DNA of 64,000 nt from Terriglobus saanensis SP1PR4 (GTDB taxonomy: Bacteria; Acidobacteriota; Terriglobia; Terriglobales; Acidobacteriaceae): assembly GCF_000179915.2 (NCBI RefSeq), contig NC_014963.1, positions 3,534,001 through 3,598,000 on the forward strand. The letters are read 5' to 3'. Every line of letters starts with the position of its first letter. Within the stretch, counting starts at the first letter, position 1. Shown one piece after another: positions 9,300 through 17,407 of the stretch. Below the pieces are notes generated by a model, which was given only the letters and a program-made list of their open reading frames with translations, did not search any database and had not been told where the DNA came from. The position numbers and the translations under genes are program-made.

Positions 9300-10637
9300 T
9301 CAACGAACATTAAGCGGCGAGAGCTTGGCCGCAGGCAGCGCAATAGAAAGAAGCTGGGCGATGGTTGGAGCAATCTGACGCATATCGACTACGCCGAGGT
9401 TACGACCGGCGGCGATACCTTGCCCCTGGATCAAAAACGCTGACCACATGGCCGGTCGCGAAGGCAGGTAGCCGTGCATACCTGTTGAGGGCGCGTCTTG
9501 AACAACGGCACCGCTAAACGCATTGCCTGGATCAAAGCCATCTCGATAGTCCACCAGGAAAGTTGCGTTCGGAAAGCCTCCGCGGGCCACGATCTCGTCA
9601 TGTGTCAGGATCGTGGCGATGCCGTTAGAAGGATCTGCTTTTGCAGCTTCGAGCACCTGCCTAACCCGTGCAACAAGTACAGGGTCATTTGGATGACTTA
9701 ATACAATGGCGTTCGATCCGCCCGCGGGCCAAGCCTCAGCCTGCCAGCTCGTGATCGTTGGCTTCTTGGTGCCGGCCTTTATGGCACCCACCTGAATGAG
9801 ACCCACGCCCGCCAAGAGCACATTGAGGTTCACGCGGTGATCTACAGATAGAAAGCCGTGATCCGAGACCACGACCAGGATTGCTCGCGGGTCTGCAGCA
9901 AGTGCGGCATCGCGAATCTGCCCGATCTGTCGATCCAGCCCCTCCAACGAGGCGTTTGCCTCCGCGCTGAAGGGGCTGTGCTCATGCTCCTGATGATCCA
10001 TATCCGTTAGGTGCACCAGGGTCAGGTCAGGCTTGAATTTACGCAGAATCGCCACAGCCTCCGCAGTCTTTGTCACATCCTGATCGGTCTCTTTTACGAG
10101 GTGAATGTCAATCTGTTCGAGAATGTCAGCGGGATGGTAGGGCGAGCCGGAGGGTCTATCCGTGTGCTCGGACTGTGTACCCTCTGCGATGTTGTAATCA
10201 ATGGGCGCTCCTATGGTCACCGGCCAGCCTACGTTTGCCGTCTTTAACCCGGCAGCGTCGGCGGCTGTGTACAACGTCGGCACCTTAATATCTGCGAAGT
10301 CCCAGTACCAGGTGTTCGGGTGCTGCTGCAATGGGTCGAAGACTGTGTTGTCTAACACGCCGTGCTCTGCGGGCCACACCCCAGTGACCATGGTGGTGTG
10401 GCTGGGATAAGTCACGGTAGGTACCACGCCGACAACGCCAGTAGCGTATGTTCCCTGCGTGATGAAGGTGCGTAGCACCGGTATCCGCAGATGGTGCGCG
10501 TCGGCTTCTATCACGTACTCCGGCTTCATGCCGTCAATGGAAATAAGCACTACTGGTGCTGACCGTGTCTGGGCGAATAGGCTGCCCGCGAGCAGACATG
10601 TGGAGGCAATTACAGTCGACAGAAATAAATACCGCAT
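9300..10637 (-). CDS. Secreted NPP-type nucleotide pyrophosphatase/phosphodiesterase (alkaline phosphatase superfamily)
   Basis: About 445 residues with a signal peptide (MRYLFLSTVIASTCLLAGSLFAQ). Alkaline phosphatase superfamily metal motifs are clear: ISIDGMKPEY with a ligand Asp near residue 35, the nucleophile region PTVTYPSHTTMVTG with the Thr near 75, then WPAEHGVLDN, HLTDMDHQEH, VVSDHGF, and a late HGYLPSRP. This arrangement is that of the ectonucleotide pyrophosphatase/phosphodiesterase (NPP) branch with two zinc sites, which cleaves phosphodiester or pyrophosphate bonds in nucleotides or phospholipids. The ATG at 10637 has GGAGG upstream; codons before it are not needed. It precedes the TonB receptor on the same strand and follows the S1/P1 nuclease gene. 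Confidence 0.86.
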   Translation of the reverse strand: MRYLFLSTVIASTCLLAGSLFAQTRSAPVVLISIDGMKPEYVIEADAHHLRIPVLRTFITQGTYATGVVGVVPTVTYPSHTTMVTGVWPAEHGVLDNTVFDPLQQHPNTWYWDFADIKVPTLYTAADAAGLKTANVGWPVTIGAPIDYNIAEGTQSEHTDRPSGSPYHPADILEQIDIHLVKETDQDVTKTAEAVAILRKFKPDLTLVHLTDMDHQEHEHSPFSAEANASLEGLDRQIGQIRDAALAADPRAILVVVSDHGFLSVDHRVNLNVLLAGVGLIQVGAIKAGTKKPTITSWQAEAWPAGGSNAIVLSHPNDPVLVARVRQVLEAAKADPSNGIATILTHDEIVARGGFPNATFLVDYRDGFDPGNAFSGAVVQDAPSTGMHGYLPSRPAMWSAFLIQGQGIAAGRNLGVVDMRQIAPTIAQLLSIALPAAKLSPLNVR

Positions 10638-10791
10638 GTGCTTCCTCCCTGGTATTCCATAAGCGTGTGGCGTTAGCGAGTAAATCGAATGCAAGTTCGG
10701 TTCACATTGGTCGTATACGGACGTGCGACGACGCGACTCTGCGGTGAAGTCGAAGACAGGCGCACGTAGCTCCGGTCCATCTAATTCGCGC

Positions 10792-11718
10792 TTAGCGCTT
10801 GTTAGGAATAGGATCGGCCGACCTCAGCCAGGCTGTGTAGATGAGATCTCTTAGCTCAGTCGCTGCCGACGCCAGTTGCTGGACGGCGAAGCGCTTGCCC
10901 TCTTTGCTTCCAGGACCATTGAAGGCCCCTTCTTTTTCCAGCCGATACGTGCTTTCCACCAGAGCATGAGACTGCCTTAGGTAGCCCATATATTGATCGA
11001 AGACATCCCCAATCACCGCAGGCTGCTTGGAAACCAGCGGAGCAATCTCTGACTCCTGAACATTCTGGTGCACGAACTCGCTCTCAAAACGGGAATGAAT
11101 TTCATGCTCAGTCGTATAGTTGTTTGGATTTGGGCCGACCCATCCATTGGGCTTATTCGAGGTATGGAGCGGCATGGAGCCATCTCCGATGTAGTGACCA
11201 AGCCATCCTGCCAGAAAGACAACCTCCTGCTCGACCGGCTCCGTATCTTCCTTGTGAGCCACAAGATCCCGATAGTCCCGCATCGCGACCTTCAGGCGCT
11301 CCCAGACCTCATCCGTCTGATAGGGCTGCATCCCAAGCTTTTCCGCTGTGATGACCATGTCAGGATGTGACGCCTGCGCCACGGCCAACGCTCGCACATA
11401 GTCATAGCGCTTGCGCGGCAATGGCGTGAGCACATGGTCGACTGTTTCCAACTGTATGAAGTGCTCCGGAGCACTTGTACTTGCAAGCTCCGGCTCCATT
11501 ACTCCTCGCCAGTGGTCCGGCAGAGGAGCATAGTAGCCCATTGCAGCCATGCTTTTGGAACTACGAAGGAATGTGGGAACATCGGCGGGAAGACTGGAAC
11601 ATGCGACCCGATTAATCATGCGATGACCATCTACTCCCCATGCGAAGGTTGGCGGAGTAGCGATCAAAGCTTGGATGACGAGCACGGAACAGATTCGAAA
11701 CAGCCGGGATTGCATCAT
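10792..11718 (-). CDS. S1/P1-type zinc-dependent nuclease, secreted
   Basis: 308 residues. A signal peptide ends at ...PPTFA, so that the mature protein would start with Trp27, the residue whose amino group and carbonyl bind zinc in S1/P1 nucleases. His32 (VDGHRM) and later HFIQLE, HYIGDGSMPLHTSNK and the His/Glu-rich TEHEIHSRFESEF segment supply the other zinc ligands. These enzymes degrade single-stranded DNA or RNA to 5'-nucleotides and may remove 3'-phosphates. The start at 11718 has AGGA upstream. The gene is divergent from the GntR gene and reads towards the NPP and TonB receptor genes, which suits outside digestion of nucleic acid. Confidence 0.88.
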   Translation of the reverse strand: MMQSRLFRICSVLVIQALIATPPTFAWGVDGHRMINRVACSSLPADVPTFLRSSKSMAAMGYYAPLPDHWRGVMEPELASTSAPEHFIQLETVDHVLTPLPRKRYDYVRALAVAQASHPDMVITAEKLGMQPYQTDEVWERLKVAMRDYRDLVAHKEDTEPVEQEVVFLAGWLGHYIGDGSMPLHTSNKPNGWVGPNPNNYTTEHEIHSRFESEFVHQNVQESEIAPLVSKQPAVIGDVFDQYMGYLRQSHALVESTYRLEKEGAFNGPGSKEGKRFAVQQLASAATELRDLIYTAWLRSADPIPNKR

Positions 11719-11804
11719 GTTTTTCCTGAAGGGCCTCGAAATGAAAGTAAGGAACTTCTGTGAAAGCCATGAGAACAGGAGATGACCGGACGATGAATTT
11801 AAGA

Positions 11805-11814
11805 CAGACGTCTG
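11805..11814. promoter_or_regulatory. Candidate operator palindrome between S1/P1 nuclease and GntR genes
   Basis: CAGACGTCTG is a perfect 10-bp palindrome 55 bases upstream of the GntR start and 87 bases upstream of the nuclease start; TCTGAC is repeated directly after it. GntR/HutC regulators bind short palindromes and often control the divergent gene, so this is a reasonable binding site, but it rests on position and symmetry alone. Confidence 0.3.
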
Positions 11815-11868
11815 ACCTCTGACATTTATCGGTCGCCATTTTCCACAGAGCTGGCATAATGAAGCATC

Positions 11869-12669
11869 ATGGTGGACTCAACGGAGAATATGGACGCGAC
11901 CAGAGGCCTCTCGGATCGCATATGGAATGGTGTTCCGCGACAGAACCTCACGACGCGGATTGCGAACGCTATTCGGGAACAGGTTCGTTCCGGCCAGCTA
12001 CAGCCTGGCGTACAACTACGCGGCGAATTGGAGTTTTCGCGGGAGCTCGGTGTCAGCCGACAAACTCTGCGCGAGGCAACTCGTCTCCTGACCCGCGAGG
12101 GGCTACTGACCATTCGCCACGGCGTAGGTACCTTCGTCGCGGAAAGCCCCGTATATCTGAGCAGCCCGCTGAACTCCATGCACTCGATGTCGGCTCTGAT
12201 CCGTGAGACGGGTGGAGAAGCTCGCGTTGAAGGTCTAAGGATTCGCCGAGGCTCAGCCACCACCGAGGTTTCGACAGCACTTGGAATACCGGATGGTTCG
12301 CCCGTAGCCGAGATCTTTCGCCTACGTCTGATCGACACAAAGCCCTTGGCTGTTGCCTACGACTACATTCCTCTGCTGGAGGATGCCGCATGGAAGTTAC
12401 CCCTCATCAAGACCTTCGACGGAGGATCGATCTATGAATTCATGGCGACTAAGCTTCAACGGCAGTTGATGTCGAGTGAGTCGGCTCTGACCGCCGTTAC
12501 AGCGGGTAAAAGGCACTCTGAGCTACTGCATGTCAAAGTGGGCTTCCCTCTTCTGCTGATGCGCGAGGTTCAATTCGATGGGCAACGCCGTCGCGGCCTC
12601 TACAGTACGATCTTTCACAACTCCTCCATCATGGGCTTTACGCTGGTACGACCAGGGGAAGGAGTGTGA
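11869..12669 (+). CDS. GntR/HutC family transcriptional regulator with UTRA domain
   Basis: 266 residues. The N-terminal winged helix-turn-helix runs from about residue 24 to 92 (LTTRIANAIREQVRSGQLQ, then SRQTLREATRLLTREGLL and HGVGTFVA). A UTRA effector domain follows (about 110-262), with EIFRLRLIDTKPLAVAYDYIP and the closing RGLYSTIFHNS. UTRA regulators sense small sugars, amino acids or related metabolites. The last bases GTGA overlap the start of the PfkB kinase gene, so the two are translationally coupled, and the effector is probably a substrate or product of that kinase. It is divergent from the nuclease gene. Start ATG at 11869 is taken; ATG at 11890 is possible. Confidence 0.88.
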   Translation: MVDSTENMDATRGLSDRIWNGVPRQNLTTRIANAIREQVRSGQLQPGVQLRGELEFSRELGVSRQTLREATRLLTREGLLTIRHGVGTFVAESPVYLSSPLNSMHSMSALIRETGGEARVEGLRIRRGSATTEVSTALGIPDGSPVAEIFRLRLIDTKPLAVAYDYIPLLEDAAWKLPLIKTFDGGSIYEFMATKLQRQLMSSESALTAVTAGKRHSELLHVKVGFPLLLMREVQFDGQRRRGLYSTIFHNSSIMGFTLVRPGEGV

Positions 12670-13583
12670 CCTCCGGGCCTGCGATCTACGGCAATTTCAC
12701 CATTGACGACCTCGTTTATCCAAATGGATCTACGCGCTGGGGGGTTCCAGGAGGCAGCGCTGTATATGCTGCGATGGGGGCGTTGCTTTGGACAAAGGTC
12801 TCGAGTATCGTCGCACCGCTTGGAGCAGACTATCCGATCACATTGCTGGATAAACGCATCGACCTCTCCCGCTGCCGATCGATCCCGAAGACAATGCGAA
12901 ACTGGGGACTTTACGAAGAAGATGGTCGGCGACACTTCATCTCCCGCAACGAAAGCAGAGATTGGACTTACTTTAGTCCAGCGCTGGCTGACGCGGCATC
13001 CGGCTACCAGGCAGCGGCTCATATTGCACCATTGCCTTTCGAAGCTACTAAACAACTCATAGAAGAGCTCCGCGCGGGTGGGACGAAATCTATATCGCTC
13101 GACATGGATGATCATGACCTTCTCGGCAATCGAAGCTTGAAAAAGATGATGGAACTGGTGAGTACGGTGGATCTATTCATGCCAAGCCAGCAGGATGTTC
13201 TCGCACTGTTTCCCGGTAAAGGCCCGCTGGAGGCAATGCACCAGCTCCGAAGCCTAGTTCCCGAAGTAGCTCTCATTGCCATCAAATGCGGCGCTGGGGG
13301 CACTATAGCCCATCTCGCAGGATCTGAAGAGTACCTCAGAATTCCCGCGGTACACGTTGAGGTTATTGATCAAACGGGCGCCGGAGATGCCTTCTGTGGA
13401 GGTGTGCTGGGTTCACTTGCAAGACAAGGGGATCTATTAGAAGCCCTGCTCTGTGGTGCTGTGTCGGCGTCATTCTGCATTGAGGGGATGGGGTTTTCCA
13501 GTCTTTTGGAAGCGACGGGTGAGGCCGCAAACAGCCGGTTGGAAAGGCTGCGACAACGCGTCGAACGCGCCCCCTGTAAGTGA
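12666..13583 (+). CDS. PfkB (ribokinase-family) carbohydrate or nucleoside kinase
   Basis: 305 residues with the ribokinase fold. The C-terminal signature DQTGAGDAF is at about residues 235-243, with D241 as the catalytic base and the anion hole GAG. An upstream GGSAVYAAM (29-37) corresponds to the substrate-binding glycines. The GTG start overlaps the stop of the GntR gene by four bases. The family phosphorylates sugars (ribose, fructose, KDG) or nucleosides; the specificity cannot be read here. Beside a nuclease, an NPP phosphodiesterase and a receptor, a nucleoside or ribose kinase would fit, but that is inference. Confidence 0.85.
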   Translation: MTSGPAIYGNFTIDDLVYPNGSTRWGVPGGSAVYAAMGALLWTKVSSIVAPLGADYPITLLDKRIDLSRCRSIPKTMRNWGLYEEDGRRHFISRNESRDWTYFSPALADAASGYQAAAHIAPLPFEATKQLIEELRAGGTKSISLDMDDHDLLGNRSLKKMMELVSTVDLFMPSQQDVLALFPGKGPLEAMHQLRSLVPEVALIAIKCGAGGTIAHLAGSEEYLRIPAVHVEVIDQTGAGDAFCGGVLGSLARQGDLLEALLCGAVSASFCIEGMGFSSLLEATGEAANSRLERLRQRVERAPCK

Positions 13584-14263
13584 AATTCACCGGCTCCCAA
13601 AGACGCATAAGTAGGGATCTTTAAATAAACCGTCAGAAATCGTAGTTAACGATCTTGAATCTTGGAATGGTGGCCTGCATCAAGCAGCGACTGATCTTCG
13701 TAAGTGACCAGATGCACGTCTGCTGCAATCTGTGCTGCTCCGGCGCCGCTGCGTCCTTCGGCTTCAGTATGCTCGATCTGTTGCCACCACCGTGCGATTG
13801 GTTATAGAACTACGGCAGATATTCCATGCAAATGGTCATACACGACGGCGGCTTCGCCACGTTCGGCGATCTGTGAGAGAAGCTGGCGGATCGACCATTT
13901 CCGAGCCGTTCTTCAGACGCATACCCAACGTCGTTACGGCGGAAAATCTCTCGCTCGTAAAATCGGTGCCAAGGACATCGCGGAAGACGAAGATATCTTC
14001 CTTCATCACCATGCTGGGCCAGCACCACTTCGCTTGCACTCCGATCTCGTTGAATGCGCAGAAGCTTCTCTAATTCCTTCTGACCGATGTCGGATCCTGC
14101 CAGCGGTGGCGCTGACAGGATCCGTTCGATATGTAACTCTTCAGGTTAAAAGTAGAAAGGTGTTTTCTGCGATTTGCCCGAACAGAAGTGATGTTGCCAG
14201 AAGACAGAGAGCCAGGATGAGCCGGATATGTAAGCGGAGGATCCTCATTGGTCCTGGTTAAGA
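13584..14263. other. Decayed region between convergent genes
   Basis: No intact gene is visible. The plus strand has a 185-codon Arg/Ser-rich frame that looks accidental. The minus strand contains protein-like pieces in different frames (see the coupling-protein remnant), so this is probably a degraded insertion rather than simple spacer. Confidence 0.55.
13800..14100 (-). pseudogene. Remnant resembling a type IV secretion coupling protein (TraD/TrwB-like)
   Basis: On the minus strand at about 13835-13896 one frame reads IRQLLSQIAERGEAAVVYD, which matches the segment right after the Walker A loop of conjugative coupling proteins (typically G-T/D-x-G-S/T-G-K-S followed by such a helix and a VVYDP strand). 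The Walker A itself is not intact in this frame and a stop interrupts the upstream part; protein-like sequence before it continues in another frame, up to about 14100. Downstream the frame stops after about ten more codons. So this would be a short, frameshifted fragment. The call depends on one motif and is tentative. Confidence 0.4.
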
Positions 14264-17200
14264 TTAATAAGTGAACCTGAGAGAAAACTCCAGGACGCGA
14301 GGTGTTCCGCTTCCCACAAGCCCGGCGTTATTGACCGTTGAGGTAATATGCCCAAAGTTCGAAGGCACCGAAAGAGTTCTTACTCCGCCCACCGTCGCAA
14401 TGCTGAGAGCCGCCGCCGGACTTGCATACTGTGCGCGATTGAAGAAGTTGAATGCCTCCGCGCGAAACTGAAGATCGTTGCGCTCTCTCACACGGAAATG
14501 CTTTTCCACCGCAGAGTCGTTCTGCCAAAGGGCAGGTCCGTTTGCAATATTTCGCCCTGAGTTGCCCCATGTGCCAACAGCAGGCAAAGCAAAGGCAGCC
14601 GGATTGATCCATTGCGAGGTGCTGCGATTGGGAAGGTACAAAGCTACACCGGCAACGCGGTTGGGGCGTTGTGCCTGATTGTTCCCATCAGGTAGTTCAG
14701 TGGCGCCGCGGGCCAGCGTAACGTTGAGAGGAAATCCTGCGCGTGCCGTAAAAAGGGTGGTGACAGACCATCCACCGACGAACAGATCCGTTACTTTGCT
14801 TGAATCGCGGAGATAGGTGCGCCCGCGACCAAAGGGTAGATCGTACACCCCACTCATCGTGCCTGTGTTTCGCGAATCAAAATCACTGCTGGCATACTCG
14901 CATCGGAAGCAGGAAAGGTTCTGGGCTGCATCACCATCGCCTCCACCCACAGACCCATCATTCATCGCATGGGAGTACATATAGTTTCCTCCAAAGAAGA
15001 GGCCATTGTGGAAGCGCCGAGACAAGCTCACAACGCCGGAGTTGAACGACGACATTCCTTCGTTGTACTTCGTGTCGATCTGGCTTGGAAACTGTGGCAA
15101 CGGACGCGAGTTTGTCGCGGGGTTGATCAGGTTGGTATAGCTCCGACGAAAGAGATGCACTCCGTGTGAACCAAGGTATGTGAGCGTGAGAGCCGTCTGC
15201 CCGAGAAGGGCCTGCTGGACCGAAGCGGTCCATTGCTCCACGTATGAATCTGGATGATGAAGCGCCATGGAGCGCGGGGTAAGCGCCAAGCCGGTCGAAG
15301 GCGTGAGTGCAGGGGCAACCGGATAGCTGTATTGCACCAGCGCTCCATTTGACTGGATGCCGCTCGTAAGAAGAGTAGAAGGCTCGTTATTGACGGCCGG
15401 GCTATCCTCATCGCCCAGTTGCACCTCACCGTGGTAAACGCCAAAACCGGCACGGAAAACAGTCTTTCCTTTGAGCGACTCTGGAGAGAAGGCCACCGAA
15501 GCGCGCGGATCGAAACTTAGGTAGTTGGGATGGTAGAACTGTCCTCCAAACTGGCAGTACCCTCCACATTCGGCGATATCAAAGGCGATGGCGCTGTTGT
15601 GTGCCTCAGTGAAAGGCGAAAAATAGTTGTACCGCAAACCATAATTAAGCGTCAGGCCACGCGATACTTTCCATTCGTCCTGGGTATATCCGGCTACGTG
15701 AAACTTCCGCATGCCTTTGTCAGGAAGGGCGGCCGTCGTCAAAAACGTGCTGAGCTGATTGGCGAGGAACGCAGCGGTGTTCAGAAACGTTGCAGTTCCG
15801 TCCACGGAGTTCTGTTCATTGAAGCGAAGAAGTTTCAGCTCCGCACCGAACTTGAAGGTGTGGTTGGATCTGGTCCAGGTCACCGTATCATTCAACGACT
15901 CTGATTGCCCGACCTGTTCCTTGCTATAGTTTTCGTTCAGAGAGGTCAGTCCAGTGATAGCAAAGTTGAACGGCAAGCCTGTCTGCTGAGCCTGGATATA
16001 GGTATTTCGATTGAATCCAAGCTGGATTTCGTTGATGGCATGGGGGCTGAAGATGTGAGTTTCTTCCACCACAAAATTCTGAATACGCGATGTCACGTTG
16101 ATGGCTTGCGACAGAGCATTCAATGCGCTCGCAGAAACGCCGTCGTCGATGTTGTAGCGAACGTAGCCGGAATCATTGGAAGAAAATCTGTGGTCGATAC
16201 GGACCGTTCCTGTATTTTCGCTACTCGGACTAGCAACGACGCCGGTGTACGAATAGATATTCGGATCGGTGGTGGCAGCAACCCCCGTAGGATAAGCATT
16301 TACTATGAAAGCCAGCGAGGGCTGAGCTGCCGTTACCTGAGCACGAAAAGCAGGACTTGGCACAAAGCCAGTCTGTGGCACGCCTCCGAGATGCTGCTTG
16401 AATCCTTCGTAGTTCACAAAAAAGAAAGTTCGGTCCTTGAGGATGGGACCGCCAAGACTTCCACCAAACTGGTTCAACTGGAACACCGGCTTTTTCACTG
16501 CCGACTTGATCGGCCCGTTCGCGTCGAAGTAGCTGTTTCGGAAGTAATCAAAAACACTGCCATGGAACGTGTCGGTCCCGGACTTGGAGATGAGACTCAC
16601 CTGTGCTCCGGCCGATCCGCCGGTATCTGCGGTATATGCTCCCGTGTCTACTTTGAACTCGGCCACAGCCTCGGTCGAAAACTGCAGACGCAGTGCGGAT
16701 TTGAGCGAGGCGTGGAAGACGCCGCTGGCATCCACACCGTCCAGGCGGAAGTTGTTGTCGTCCGTTCCGTTTCCAGCAAAGCGGATAGACGACTGTGCAC
16801 CCGAACCAGAATCGATGGCCCCCGGCGCCAGCAATTCCAGGTTTGTAATATTCCTTCCATTCAGAGGCAAGCGCGACACCTGAACCGATTGCACCGTACC
16901 TCCGACGGTGGCATTGCTCTTATCGAGTTGGGCGCCCTCACGATCGGCTTCTACGTTTACAGCCTCACTCACCGAACCTACGACGAGCTTGGCATTCACA
17001 GTTCGCGTGTCGCCAGAGTGAAGGTCCACATCGCCCACACGTGAATCCTGAAAGCCCTCATGGGTGAAGACGATGGAGAAGCGACCGATAGGAAGCGACG
17101 AAACCACATATTGGCCACTGCTATTCGTCGTCGTCCGACGTGTCTGGTTGGTACCTTCCTGGGTGATAGTGACAGATGCCTCCCCGACTCCTGCACCGGT

Positions 17201-17317
17201 CGCGTCCGTGAGAGTTCCATTCAATTCTGTACGGTCGATCTGGGCGAAAAGCGAGCAGGGAGAGAGCAGTGCGGTACATACGATCGCCGCATAAAGGATG
17301 ACAAGTCGTCGGAACAT
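14264..17317 (-). CDS. TonB-dependent receptor, carboxypeptidase-regulatory-like (Oar type)
   Basis: 1017 residues. A signal peptide (MFRRLVILYAAIVCTALLSPCSLFAQ) is followed by the regulatory-like domain (LNGTLTDATGAGVGEASVTIT), the plug (SRLPLNGRNITNLELLAPG; RLDGVDASG) and a long barrel closing with RVLEFSLRFTY. The LPLNGRN plug motif is typical of acidobacterial receptors. GGAG stands six bases before the ATG. It is the last gene of a minus-strand run that begins with a two-component system at 23740, and follows the beta-propeller gene by about 90 bases. It should work in outer-membrane import; the ligand is unknown. Confidence 0.92.
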   Translation of the reverse strand: MFRRLVILYAAIVCTALLSPCSLFAQIDRTELNGTLTDATGAGVGEASVTITQEGTNQTRRTTTNSSGQYVVSSLPIGRFSIVFTHEGFQDSRVGDVDLHSGDTRTVNAKLVVGSVSEAVNVEADREGAQLDKSNATVGGTVQSVQVSRLPLNGRNITNLELLAPGAIDSGSGAQSSIRFAGNGTDDNNFRLDGVDASGVFHASLKSALRLQFSTEAVAEFKVDTGAYTADTGGSAGAQVSLISKSGTDTFHGSVFDYFRNSYFDANGPIKSAVKKPVFQLNQFGGSLGGPILKDRTFFFVNYEGFKQHLGGVPQTGFVPSPAFRAQVTAAQPSLAFIVNAYPTGVAATTDPNIYSYTGVVASPSSENTGTVRIDHRFSSNDSGYVRYNIDDGVSASALNALSQAINVTSRIQNFVVEETHIFSPHAINEIQLGFNRNTYIQAQQTGLPFNFAITGLTSLNENYSKEQVGQSESLNDTVTWTRSNHTFKFGAELKLLRFNEQNSVDGTATFLNTAAFLANQLSTFLTTAALPDKGMRKFHVAGYTQDEWKVSRGLTLNYGLRYNYFSPFTEAHNSAIAFDIAECGGYCQFGGQFYHPNYLSFDPRASVAFSPESLKGKTVFRAGFGVYHGEVQLGDEDSPAVNNEPSTLLTSGIQSNGALVQYSYPVAPALTPSTGLALTPRSMALHHPDSYVEQWTASVQQALLGQTALTLTYLGSHGVHLFRRSYTNLINPATNSRPLPQFPSQIDTKYNEGMSSFNSGVVSLSRRFHNGLFFGGNYMYSHAMNDGSVGGGDGDAAQNLSCFRCEYASSDFDSRNTGTMSGVYDLPFGRGRTYLRDSSKVTDLFVGGWSVTTLFTARAGFPLNVTLARGATELPDGNNQAQRPNRVAGVALYLPNRSTSQWINPAAFALPAVGTWGNSGRNIANGPALWQNDSAVEKHFRVRERNDLQFRAEAFNFFNRAQYASPAAALSIATVGGVRTLSVPSNFGHITSTVNNAGLVGSGTPRVLEFSLRFTY

Positions 17318-17407
17318 TTATATCTCCACGCTTCTAGGTTGTTTTGGGCGACAGATTTCCTGCCGCAGTCAAAGAGCGACTACAGTGGGCATGAATAAAC
17401 CGATTGA

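Noticed and set aside
13704-14261. 185-codon plus-strand frame
   Set aside because: Arg/Ser/Cys-rich, no domain; opposite strand shows protein remnants, so the long frame appears accidental.
15905-17044. 379-codon plus-strand frame
   Set aside because: Lies wholly antisense to the TonB receptor gene at 14264-17317, which has signal peptide, plug and barrel; the antisense frame has no domain.
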